A stretch of DNA of 11,206 bases. Origin: Bacillota bacterium. GTDB taxonomy: Bacteria > Bacillota > Sulfobacillia > RBS10-35 > JAJYVM01. The stretch covers positions 1 through 11,206 of the forward strand of contig JAJYVM010000089.1 of NCBI GenBank assembly GCA_021792015.1, in the 5' to 3' direction. Under the pieces are notes generated by a model, which did no database searches, had not been told where the DNA came from, and worked only from the letters and a program-made list of their open reading frames with translations. Positions 1 through 6,384 of this stretch are shown one piece after another (positions within the stretch are counted from its first letter, which is position 1; each line of letters begins with the position of its first letter). Position numbers and translations under genes: made by a program.

Positions 1-443
1 TACCCCGCCCGCATCCGCCCCAGGGCCGCCGCCAGGGCCGAGAGCGCCTGCTCGCTGGTCCAGCAGAAGGCCGTGGCGGCCTCGAAGGGACACGGCCCGG
101 TGCCGGCCCGGTCGCGCAGCCCCTCGACCAGCGCATCCCAGGTCAGGTTGAGCCCGTCGGCCGTTGCCAGCGCCGTCGCGCCCCGGCTGACGACCCCGCC
201 GTGCGCCGCGACCAGGCCGAGCCCGCGCACCAGCACGACCACCGCCCGCCCAAGCGCCGCGTCCGCCATGCTCGCGCCGGCGAAGTCGCCTGGGTTGAGC
301 AGCACATGCTCGTAGATCGGCACAATGCCGCGCCGGCGATCCTCCGCCACCACATGGCGCTTGCGCACGAGCACAAACGTCACGCCATCCCGCCCCAGAT
401 GCGACCGAGCAGCCTCCAGGTCCGTGATCCGGATCGCCTCCCA
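1..443 (-). CDS. DUF1893-family protein, 3' end beyond window, start disrupted or non-canonical
   Basis: The minus-strand frame reads from an in-frame TGA at 446-444 to the window edge without another stop. It matches my memory of DUF1893 (the TM1506-like fold, related to cytidine deaminases). The N-terminal part has LEAARSHLGRDGVTFVLVRK, then RRGIVPIYEHVLLNP, then a helix ASMADAALGRAVVVLVRGLG, and near the C-terminus DRAGTGPCPFEAA, which resembles the family signature with a conserved Gly-x-x-Cys-Pro-x-Glu. Biochemical function is unknown. The start is a problem. No ATG, GTG or TTG lies between the TGA and GTG 383-381, which is already inside the domain. Upstream of the TGA, ATG 476-474 has a good Shine-Dalgarno (AGGAG at 490-486, 9 nt away) and is in the same frame. 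The simplest reading is that translation once began at 476 and a point mutation or base-call error made the TGA. An ATC start at 428-426, 8 nt after GGGAGG, is the alternative. Family assignment is fairly sure; whether it is functional is not. Confidence 0.72.
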
Positions 444-724
444 TCATGGGGGCTCGGCGGTGGATGTTCTTCGCATCGGAACCGTCTCCTGTCCGGAGCG
501 GGCCGCGGGCTATTGCGTGTATTCGCCGGCGGTCGCCAGCGTGTGCGGGTAGGAACGCGGCGGGAGGGCGGGGCGCGGGCGGCGTCGTGGTGGGACCGGG
601 CGGGGGCTGCGGGGGAAGGGCAGCGGCGGATCACGCGCGGAAGCGCCGCTTGCCCCGTCGGACGCCTCTGGGCGCCCCGGCCCAGCGGAGGGTCACGGCC
701 CTGCTCGCGGCTTCGTGCCCAGCG

Positions 725-1276
725 TCAACGCGAATGGTCCGCCGTGGGGGCCCGTCGGCGGCCGCCCACGGTGAGGTCCGGGGCCTGCGCCGGCGGCGCC
801 CCGAACGGCCGCGCCATGTCGCCGTCGAAGGGCGGCGCGCCGAACATCCGTACGAGGATGAGGATCTGCCCCTTGTGATTGAACTCGTGGGTGACCGGGT
901 GCATGAGCAGCCAGCGCGGTGTCAGCCGCTCGGCCTGCCCCCACACCGTGCGCTCAATCGGATCGTCCAGGTGGCCGTCGAAGTGGGTAAGCAGGCGCTC
1001 CACGGCGGCATCGGCCGTGGCGAAGGCCGCCCGTGATGCGGCAGCGTCCGCGAAGTCGGCCGGGCTCGGCTCGGCCAGGTCCTCCCCCAGGCCGACCCGC
1101 GCCGCCCAAAAGATGTAACAGCTGGCGATGTGGATGTGCCGGTCCCGGATGCTGTCGCCCGCCAGCGTCGCCTGAGGCGCCCGGTATGCCTCGGGCCCCA
1201 GCTGATCGAGGGCATGCCAGAGGATCTCGCGCGTCCGGCACACCCACGTGTAGGTCGTCACAATTCCCGCATCCAC
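725..1276 (-). CDS. DinB-fold (DinB/YfiT-like) protein
   Basis: A 183-residue protein with the size and layout of the DinB/YfiT four-helix-bundle superfamily. It opens with a helix (residues 5-25). A His pair follows at 47 and 49 (RDRHIHIAS), and a C-terminal helix carries MHPVTHEFNHKGQI with His126, His130 and His134. In this family three spaced histidines, here most likely one of 47/49 plus 130 and 134, bind a divalent metal. Members act in thiol transfer or damage response, or have no known reaction, so no substrate can be named. The start is GTG at 1276-1274, preceded by GGGGGAG at 5-6 nt. The last 15 or so residues (GGRRRAPTADHSR) are basic and probably disordered. The gene is divergent from the penicillin-binding protein, and a perfect inverted repeat lies 34 bases upstream of its start. 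The fold is near certain; the function is unknown. Confidence 0.85.
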   Translation of the reverse strand: MDAGIVTTYTWVCRTREILWHALDQLGPEAYRAPQATLAGDSIRDRHIHIASCYIFWAARVGLGEDLAEPSPADFADAAASRAAFATADAAVERLLTHFDGHLDDPIERTVWGQAERLTPRWLLMHPVTHEFNHKGQILILVRMFGAPPFDGDMARPFGAPPAQAPDLTVGGRRRAPTADHSR

Positions 1277-1309
1277 GCCGACTCCCCCAATTCGTGCAGA
1301 GAGGATTCA

Positions 1310-1351
1310 CTTCGCCACGGCGGGGGGGAGGTGCCTGCCGCCGTGGCGAAG
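1310..1351. repeat. Perfect 14-bp inverted repeat in the divergent DinB/PBP upstream region
   Basis: The left arm CTTCGCCACGGCGG (1310-1323) is the exact reverse complement of the right arm CCGCCGTGGCGAAG (1338-1351), with 14 bases between. It lies in the 157-bp space between two divergent starts (1276 and 1434). No T-run follows on either side, so it is not a standard intrinsic terminator. It could be an operator for a dimeric regulator or a hairpin in the leader of either transcript. Confidence 0.7.
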
Positions 1352-1420
1352 CCGGCAGCGAAGGCGGCTACGCGGAAAGCCGCACCTGGTGGGCTGATGC
1401 AGGAATCCCCGCTGCCGGCT
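1350..1420. repeat. Second inverted repeat enclosing a small hairpin, upstream of the PBP gene
   Basis: AGCCGGCAGCG (1350-1360) pairs exactly with CGCTGCCGGCT (1410-1420). Within it GCGGCT (1364-1369) pairs with AGCCGC (1378-1383) across 8 bases. Read as RNA on the plus strand, this would be a branched leader ending 13 bases before the PBP start codon. The pairing is visible. Whether this segment is transcribed, and whether it regulates anything, is inference. It matches no riboswitch class I recognise. Confidence 0.5.
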
Positions 1421-1433
1421 AGAACCCGCCGTC

Positions 1434-3170
1434 ATGCCCGCACGCAGTTCCCGTCGCGCCCCCCGCGCCCTGGCGGCGCTGCTGATCTTCGGCGTCACCA
1501 TCATCCTTCTGGGTGGACGGCTCGCATGGCTGCAGCTCGACCAGGGCCCGGCCCTCGCGGCCGCGGCGCGGGCCCAGCAGGACCGCCAGCTGCAGACCGT
1601 CCCCACCCGCGGGGAGATCCTCGACCGCTCCGGACATGTGCTGGCTGACAACCAGATGGCGGAGTCCCTCTACGCCCTGCCGCCCGACGTCACGGATGCG
1701 CCGGCCGAGGCCGCGACGATCGCGCAGATCACGGGGCTGCCGGAGACCGGCGTCCAGCAGGCCCTCACCAGCAAGGCGCCATGGGCCTGGGTCGCCCACC
1801 GCCTGCCGCGGGCGCAGTACAAGGCGCTGCTGAAGAAGAACCTCCCCGGCCTCTTCTTCCAGCAGGAGGCGCAGCGTGTCTATCCGGCCGGCGACCTCGC
1901 GGCGAGCGTCCTCGGCTTCACGGGCAGCGGCGGCAAGGGCCTGGACGGGGTCGAGTACTACTTCAACCAGCAGCTGGCGGGCACGCCGGGCTCGATCGTC
2001 GAGGCGGTCGACGCGTACGGCAACCCCCTGCCGCAGGCACCGCTGAAGTACACGCCCCCGAAGAACGGCCTCAACGTCGAGCTGACGCTCGACGCGCAGC
2101 TCCAGTACCTGGCGCAGACCCTGCTGACGGCCGCTGTCGCCAAGAACCACGCCAAGTCCGGCATCGCGCTGGCAATGGACACGCGGACGGGTGCCATCCT
2201 GGCCATGGCCAACGTGCCGGGCTTCAACCCGAACGACTGGCAGGCCGTTCCCCCGAGCGCATGGCGCAACCCCATCGTGGAGAGCGACGTGCAGCCCGGC
2301 TCCGCCTTCAAGCCGGTCGTGGCTGCGGCATCCATCGACTCCGGCCAGGCAAACCCAAACACACGCTACCCGGACCCGACCGGGCACATCACGATTCAGG
2401 GAGCCACCATCTACAACTGGAACTTCATCGGCCTGGGGCTGCCGACGATGACGGAGGGGCTCGAGCAGTCCGACAACGTGGTGTTCAGCCAGGTCGCCAT
2501 GGACCTCGGCGTCAGCCGGTTCTACCAGTACTTCGACCGCTTCGGACTCAACCGGCCGACGGGCGTGGACCTGCCGGGCGAGGCCAGCTCCGTCGCGCCG
2601 TCGCCGGCGACCGTCTACCCGCTTGAGCTCGCCACGATGGGCTTCGGCCAGACGCTGGCCGTGACGCCGCTGCAACTGCTGACGGCGGAGGCGGCCATCG
2701 CCAACGGGGGCGTTCTGATGTGGCCGCACATCGAGAAGGCGCTCATCGGGCCGAACGGCCAGGTGGTGCAGACCGTGCAGCCGCGCGTGGTGCGACGGGT
2801 GGTCTCGCAGGCGACGGCGCAGGCCGTGACGCAGATGATGGAGGCCGTCGTCTACAAGGGCCTTGGCCAGCCGGCTCAGGTCCCCGGCTACCTGGTGGCC
2901 GGCAAGACCGGCACGGCCCAGATCCCGTCGCCCAAGGGCGGCTACATCCCCAACAGCTACGTGGTCTCGTTCATCGGCTTCGCACCCGCCAACAACCCGC
3001 GCCTGGCCGTGCTGGTGATGGTCACCCAGCCCCAGGGGGCCAACGCCTTCGGCAGCACCGTGGCCGGCCCGGTCTTTGCGCAGCTGATCAGGACCGGGCT
3101 GCACGATCTGGGTGTGCCGCCTGATCAGCCGATCCCGGCCGCGACGCCCACTGCATCGAGCGGGGGCTAG
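1434..3170 (+). CDS. Class B penicillin-binding protein (FtsI/PBP2/SpoVD-type transpeptidase)
   Basis: A 578-residue peptidoglycan DD-transpeptidase that cross-links stem peptides outside the cytoplasmic membrane. A short basic N-terminus (SSRRAPRA) is followed by one membrane segment at about residues 12-32. The pedestal/dimerisation domain begins with RGEILDRSG (59-67), typical of class B proteins. The transpeptidase domain has all three active-site motifs: S290-A-F-K293 within QPGSAFKP, S346-D-N348 within EQSDNVV, and K491-T-G within AGKTGTAQ. The C-terminus ends soon after the fold with a Pro/Ala/Ser tail and has no PASTA repeats, so length is normal for an FtsI- or PBP2-like protein. The ATG at 1434 has no clear Shine-Dalgarno, but a stop at 1395-1397 and the absence of other starts leave little choice. 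No division or rod-shape genes (mraY, murE, mreC, rodA) are adjacent, so I cannot say whether it serves division, elongation or sporulation. Catalytic class is certain; the subtype is open. Confidence 0.95.
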   Translation: MPARSSRRAPRALAALLIFGVTIILLGGRLAWLQLDQGPALAAAARAQQDRQLQTVPTRGEILDRSGHVLADNQMAESLYALPPDVTDAPAEAATIAQITGLPETGVQQALTSKAPWAWVAHRLPRAQYKALLKKNLPGLFFQQEAQRVYPAGDLAASVLGFTGSGGKGLDGVEYYFNQQLAGTPGSIVEAVDAYGNPLPQAPLKYTPPKNGLNVELTLDAQLQYLAQTLLTAAVAKNHAKSGIALAMDTRTGAILAMANVPGFNPNDWQAVPPSAWRNPIVESDVQPGSAFKPVVAAASIDSGQANPNTRYPDPTGHITIQGATIYNWNFIGLGLPTMTEGLEQSDNVVFSQVAMDLGVSRFYQYFDRFGLNRPTGVDLPGEASSVAPSPATVYPLELATMGFGQTLAVTPLQLLTAEAAIANGGVLMWPHIEKALIGPNGQVVQTVQPRVVRRVVSQATAQAVTQMMEAVVYKGLGQPAQVPGYLVAGKTGTAQIPSPKGGYIPNSYVVSFIGFAPANNPRLAVLVMVTQPQGANAFGSTVAGPVFAQLIRTGLHDLGVPPDQPIPAATPTASSGG

Positions 3171-3208
3171 GCGCGGGGGCGAGCAGCGGCTGCGACCAGG
3201 GCGGCGTC

Positions 3209-3451
3209 TGGACCACCGTCTCCGTCCTCGTCGGATGTGCGCTATGTTCGGGCGGCAGCGGCGGCGGGTCCCACAATGAGCGGGCCCGTTGGTGGATACG
3301 GTTTGGGGGCGTATTGGGCAGCCAGCGCGGCAACATCCTGATTTTGGCCAACCAGTTCAGCCTCCGGGCCCTCGCCATCAGCGTGCCCCTGATCGCCTTT
3401 GGCTTCTCGGCTCAATGCGGGCTCTGCTGCGTTCCGCTCTGGCCACCATAG
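3209..3451 (+). other. Gap without a convincing gene; hydrophobic open frame, possible gene remnant
   Basis: Between the PBP stop (3170) and the end of the zinc-ribbon gene (3495) there are about 320 bases without a supported gene. One plus-strand frame is worth recording. It stays open from before 3209 to TAG 3449-3451, and its last 46 codons read as a membrane segment (GNILILANQF, then RALAISVPLIAFGFSAQCG). The ANQF-x-RA pattern before a hydrophobic stretch faintly recalls the C-terminal part of DUF599 membrane proteins. There is no in-frame ATG and no ribosome-binding site. It may be the decayed end of a lost gene, or chance. I see no terminator hairpin for the PBP gene here. Confidence 0.25.
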
Positions 3452-3494
3452 TGATCGCTGCCCAGCGGCTGGCGCGGTCAACCCCCGCCATCAG

Positions 3495-3749
3495 TCACCC
3501 GGCGCTGACAAGGTTGCGGACCTCCGTCACGCAGTCCACGCAGATGCCCTTGCCGCGGAAGCGCATGACGTGCTCCGTTGAACCACAGAAAACGCAAGCC
3601 AGATCGGTACGTCCAAGCACCACTGCGTCCCCGTCGACGGCGAGCGCCGGCTGCGCATCGCGGTCGAGACCGAAGGCATCCCGCAGGTCCTTCGCGACGC
3701 GGCCGAGACGCTCGATCCGCCGTGCGAGGCTGGTCGCACGGGTGCCCAC
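3495..3749 (-). CDS. Small C4 zinc-ribbon protein (AbrB C-terminal-type)
   Basis: An 84-residue protein. The N-terminal half is a charged helix (residues about 6-30, RRIERLGRVAKDLRDAFG) and the C-terminal half a zinc ribbon, CVFCG then 14 residues then CVDC (Cys52, 55, 70 and 73). The ribbon and its RFRGKGICVDC strand look like the short C4 tail found after the swapped-hairpin domain of some clostridial AbrB-like regulators. The AbrB DNA-binding domain itself is absent. I chose GTG 3749-3747 because GGAGGT ends 7 nt before it; GTG 3758-3756 is in frame but overlaps that Shine-Dalgarno. It stands alone between the PBP gap and the tRNA cluster. The zinc site is probable. A role in nucleic-acid or protein binding is inference, and I do not recognise a named gene. 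Confidence 0.72.
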   Translation of the reverse strand: MGTRATSLARRIERLGRVAKDLRDAFGLDRDAQPALAVDGDAVVLGRTDLACVFCGSTEHVMRFRGKGICVDCVTEVRNLVSAG

Positions 3750-3913
3750 TGCGATCACCTCCCCGCCACGATACCATCTTCTGGGGACCGGGTCTTCGGG
3801 TCATGCGCTCGGCGACAGAGGTTCGCCGCATCAACATGTTGGGAAACCAGGACGGCTGACGCCGCCCAACTCCGGACGCGCTGCTGCATGATGAAGTCCG
3901 CTGTCTTACAGGA

Positions 3914-3989
3914 TGGTGGGCCAGGTGGGACTCGAACCCACGACTCGCGGATTAAAAGTCCGCAGCTCTGCCAACTGAGCTACTGGCCC
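3914..3989 (-). tRNA. tRNA-Lys (anticodon UUU)
   Basis: A 76-nt cloverleaf on the minus strand. The 7-bp acceptor GGGCCAG/CTGGCCC is perfect. The D-arm is GCTC/GAGC, the anticodon stem GCGGA/TCCGC encloses CTTTTAA (anticodon TTT), and the T-arm is GTGGG/CCCAC with TTCGAGT. The 3' CCA is encoded. It is the last gene of the His-Gln-Lys cluster, and I see no clear intrinsic terminator after it. Confidence 0.97.
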
Positions 3990-4006
3990 GATGTGGGATG
4001 AAGGAT

Positions 4007-4080
4007 TGGCTGGGGTGGCAGGATTCGAACCTGCGATAGCGGATCCAAAGTCCGCTGCCTTGCCACTTGGCCACACCCCA
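4007..4080 (-). tRNA. tRNA-Gln (anticodon UUG)
   Basis: A 74-nt cloverleaf. The acceptor TGGGGTG/CACCCCA begins with U1 paired to A72, usual for bacterial tRNA-Gln. The anticodon stem GCGGA/TCCGC holds the loop CTTTGGA (anticodon TTG). The T-loop TTCGAAT and an encoded CCA are present. It is the middle gene of the cluster, 19 bases after tRNA-His and 17 bases before tRNA-Lys. Confidence 0.97.
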
Positions 4081-4099
4081 CCGGCTGAGGGAAGGGTGC

Positions 4100-4177
4100 T
4101 GGGGTGACTGAGGGGACTCGAACCCCCGGCCTCCAGGGCCACAGCCTGGCGCTCTAACCAGCTGAGCTACAGTCACC
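4100..4177 (-). tRNA. tRNA-His (anticodon GUG) with encoded G-1
   Basis: A cloverleaf with anticodon stem CCAGG/CCTGG and loop CTGTGGC (anticodon GTG). The acceptor is GTGACTG/CAGTCAC. An extra G at 4177 (position -1) faces C73, the identity element for histidyl-tRNA synthetase, so eight pairs are possible. CCA is encoded. It is the first gene of the cluster, about 65 bases downstream of the promoter at 4243-4272. Confidence 0.97.
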
Positions 4178-4242
4178 ATGTGTGCCGACGCGACGTGCTC
4201 GCCGCACCGCTCGCCGCGCGGGCGAGGCATACGGCGGCCACC

Positions 4243-4272
4243 ATTTTATCATCGCCACGGCGCCCTCGACAA
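4243..4272 (-). promoter_or_regulatory. Sigma-70-type promoter for the His-Gln-Lys tRNA cluster
   Basis: On the minus strand, TTGTCG (4272-4267) lies 18 bp before TAAAAT (4248-4243). The -10 hexamer is preceded by TGA, an extended -10 arrangement. This is the only AT-rich patch in the GC-rich space before tRNA-His and leaves a leader of about 60 nt. The hexamers are seen directly; promoter activity is inferred from their match and position. Confidence 0.6.
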
Positions 4273-4321
4273 CAGCGCCCTCGACGCTCACCTTTCCGCA
4301 GGCGCCGCTGCCCTCGCTCCC

Positions 4322-5191
4322 CTACTTCACCGTCGTCGGCAGCACTGCCGCCCCGGCCTTCACGCCGGCGCTGCTGCACACGCCACCGGGCTTGCCGCCG
4401 TTGACGGCGCAGATCGCGGCCGTCATCACGTTCGCGTTCGCCAGGATGGCCTGGGCGGCCGGGCTGGTGCCGGCGGCCAGCTGGGCGGCGATGGCGGCCT
4501 GCTTCGCGCCGGCCAGCAGCTTCGGGTCGAACGACGCACCCTGCCAGGCGTACGTACCGCCGATCAGCACGAACGGGATGTTACCGCTGCTCTGAAAGTA
4601 CGGTGTGTTGTCATATTTGCTGAGCAGGGCCTGCTGCGCCGCCGTGGGCGTCTGCAGGGGCTGGTAGCCGCTGCCCTGCGGCACGTTGGTCGTCGTCTCC
4701 ACCGCCTGCAGGTCGAGCACCGGGCTCGTGTACGTCGAGCCGTAGAACGAGAAGGTCGGGGTGTTCGGATAGACGTCGGTGGCCGACGAGCCGATGTACG
4801 AGAGCTTCTGCAGGCTGCCGAAGCGCGCGAGAGCCGTGATCATCGACCAGCGCTCCGCGGCGCAGAAAGGGCAGAACTCCGCGCCGATGTACAGGAAGGT
4901 CGGCTTGGCGACCGGCTTGAGGGCGCTGACCATCACCGGCGGCACCGCACTCTTGGCGCCGACCGCATTCCATGTCGCAAGCGGGATACCCGCGAGCTCT
5001 CGCATCACGCTGGCGGGAACGGGGGTTGCCGTCTCCGGCTTGGCGCTGCTGCTCGGCCCGAGGCCGCGCACGACGGCAATCAGCACCACCACGACGACCG
5101 CCGCCACGACGGCGACGGACAGCCACCTGCGGCTTCCTGAGGCGCCCTTGCTGGGCTTCCTGCGGGCATAGCGGCTTGGCTGAGACGGCAA
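4322..5191 (-). CDS. DUF929-family membrane-anchored thioredoxin-fold protein
   Basis: A 289-residue protein. A basic N-terminus (SRYARRKPSKGASGSRR) is followed by one membrane segment at about residues 23-43, so the rest lies outside the membrane. The domain has the DUF929 hallmark IGAEFCPFCAAERW (Cys107 and Cys110, a CxxC in thioredoxin position), then ALARFGSLQKL, SYIGSSATDVYPNTPTFSFY and GNIPFVLIGG. A second cysteine pair follows in AAICAVNGGKPGGVC near the end, which I recall as typical of the family. Members are presumed extracytoplasmic thiol-disulfide proteins; the reaction is not established. The start is TTG 5191-5189, chosen because it includes the whole positive region before the membrane helix; a G-run lies about 8 nt upstream. 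A TATATT hexamer at 5216-5211 could be a -10 box, without a good -35. The secreted-repeat gene lies upstream on the same strand, separated by a hairpin. Confidence 0.88.
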   Translation of the reverse strand: MPSQPSRYARRKPSKGASGSRRWLSVAVVAAVVVVVLIAVVRGLGPSSSAKPETATPVPASVMRELAGIPLATWNAVGAKSAVPPVMVSALKPVAKPTFLYIGAEFCPFCAAERWSMITALARFGSLQKLSYIGSSATDVYPNTPTFSFYGSTYTSPVLDLQAVETTTNVPQGSGYQPLQTPTAAQQALLSKYDNTPYFQSSGNIPFVLIGGTYAWQGASFDPKLLAGAKQAAIAAQLAAGTSPAAQAILANANVMTAAICAVNGGKPGGVCSSAGVKAGAAVLPTTVK

Positions 5192-5255
5192 CGCGCGGCC
5201 CCCCCGTGCGAATATAGCCTATCCGTGCCAGCGAAAGGCGCAAGGGACGGCAAGG

Positions 5256-5284
5256 GGCGGGCCGCGACCCACACGCGGCCCGCC
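5256..5284 (-). terminator. Hairpin between the secreted-repeat and DUF929 genes
   Basis: GGCGGGCCGCG (5256-5266) and CGCGGCCCGCC (5274-5284) form a perfect 11-bp stem with a 7-base loop, 39 bases after the stop of the secreted-repeat gene. On the minus strand the tail (CCTTGCCGTCCC) is only mildly T-rich, so this is a weak-tail terminator or an mRNA 3'-end stabiliser. It suggests the two genes are largely separate transcription units. Confidence 0.6.
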
Positions 5285-5322
5285 TTCTGCCTCAGACGCG
5301 CGGCCTCATGCAGCGGCCGCCA

Positions 5323-6384
5323 TCACTGCGCCGGCACCGTGTTGAAACCGGTGCCCCCGAAGATGGCGCCGGCCCCGACGCCGCTGGCGGTGCCGGGTGC
5401 CGTGGTCGGGCCGTTATCCTTGATGAACAGGTAGAGCGGCCGCCCGTCATAGGTGACCTGCATGCTTCCGTCCGGGCGCCGGATCACGCCGAGCGCGCGC
5501 GCGTCGACGCCCGTCGCTGCCTGCGGCCTGGCCTGCGTCAGCAGCGGCGGCCAGAAGACCGCGCACTTGCCCGTGCACGCCGTGCCATGGGCCGGGTCAG
5601 CGCTGAACGTGTAGACCGGGAAGAGGCGGGCGCCGCCGAAATCGGTCGGCATCAGCGCGCCGAGGACGACGCCGCTGCCGCTGGCGCCACCCGAGAACGT
5701 CACGTTCTCCATGGCCAGCGTTGCGACGCCGGGCAGCGGGGCGCCCTGCCGGGCCGACACCAGGTACCAGACGCCGGGCGGGCTGGTGAACTGGTCGAAG
5801 ATGCTCTCGCCCGCGATCATCCCGGGCGCCGTGTCGTGGGAGAACTGGTAGAGCGGCATGCCTGCGTACGTGACCTGCATCACCGTCATCCCGGTGAGGA
5901 CGTCCGTGCGGGCCACCATGCCGAGCAGCCGGGGGTTGACGCCCGGCCCGGCCATGGGTCGGCCGTTGGTGAGCAGCGCCGGCCAGATCTTCGTGTCGCA
6001 GTTGCCCGCGGCGCCGCAGCCGTACGACGGCGGGCTGGCCTGCGGCTGGTCGGCGGTCAGGATGTACAGGGAGCAGCCGGCGTTCGGCCCGCTACCGACG
6101 ACAAGCATCGGACCCGCGGGCCCTGGCCGCATCGCCACCGTCGCCGGTCCGCTCGGCGCGCCGGTGATGCCGGCGGTGGCCGCGGGACATTGCCCGGCCG
6201 CGGGCGGCGGGAAGGCCGTCGGGGTCGGCACCCCCGCAGGCATGGCACCCGGCCCCGCAGCAGCCGCCGGTATCGCGCCGCTGCCGATGGCGAGCATGCT
6301 GGCCACCATCCCCAGCGCGATCAGCAGCGCGGGCGACCGCCAGCGACGGGCCCTGCGACGCCGAAGCAGCGTGCTTTCGCTCAT
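5323..6384 (-). CDS. Secreted protein with two 'secreted repeat' (Lipoprotein_15, COG4315) domains
   Basis: A 353-residue exported protein. The signal peptide has a basic n-region (RRRRARRWR), a hydrophobic core (about residues 17-35) and an AAAAG-type cleavage site near 42. No lipobox cysteine is seen, so it is probably secreted rather than lipidated. A Pro/Gly/Ala-rich linker precedes two copies of the repeat. The first (about 104-210) has SLYILTAD, GNCDTKIWPALLT, MQVTYAGMPLYQF and GVWYLVS. The second (about 254-340) has PVYTFSAD, CTGKCAVFWPPLLT and MQVTYDGRPLYLF. Each carries a cysteine pair (123/129 and 270/274). The domain occurs in secreted proteins of unknown function in actinobacteria, Sulfobacillus and others. 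Start ATG 6384-6382 has GGGAGGTG about 7 nt upstream. An in-frame start at 6426 would add 14 residues but lacks this site. DUF929 lies downstream on the same strand. Confidence 0.88.
   Translation of the reverse strand: MSESTLLRRRRARRWRSPALLIALGMVASMLAIGSGAIPAAAAGPGAMPAGVPTPTAFPPPAAGQCPAATAGITGAPSGPATVAMRPGPAGPMLVVGSGPNAGCSLYILTADQPQASPPSYGCGAAGNCDTKIWPALLTNGRPMAGPGVNPRLLGMVARTDVLTGMTVMQVTYAGMPLYQFSHDTAPGMIAGESIFDQFTSPPGVWYLVSARQGAPLPGVATLAMENVTFSGGASGSGVVLGALMPTDFGGARLFPVYTFSADPAHGTACTGKCAVFWPPLLTQARPQAATGVDARALGVIRRPDGSMQVTYDGRPLYLFIKDNGPTTAPGTASGVGAGAIFGGTGFNTVPAQ

Noticed and set aside
444..446. Selenocysteine recoding of the TGA in the DUF1893 gene
   Set aside because: I saw no stable hairpin just downstream that would serve as a SECIS element, the position is before the conserved domain, and no family precedent is known to me.
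1350..1433. T-box or other known riboswitch before the penicillin-binding protein
   Set aside because: The nested hairpins lack the conserved T-box bulge or any other riboswitch core I can recognise, so I list them only as inverted repeats.
1419..3104. 561-codon open frame on the minus strand, opposite the penicillin-binding protein
   Set aside because: It is antisense to a gene with all three active-site motifs. Its translation is Arg/Gly/His-rich with no family resemblance, as expected from high-GC third positions.
3832..3841. Palindrome CAACATGTTG upstream of the zinc-ribbon gene
   Set aside because: It is ten bases, single copy, and 83 bases from the start codon with no promoter visible beside it. 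A chance occurrence is likely.
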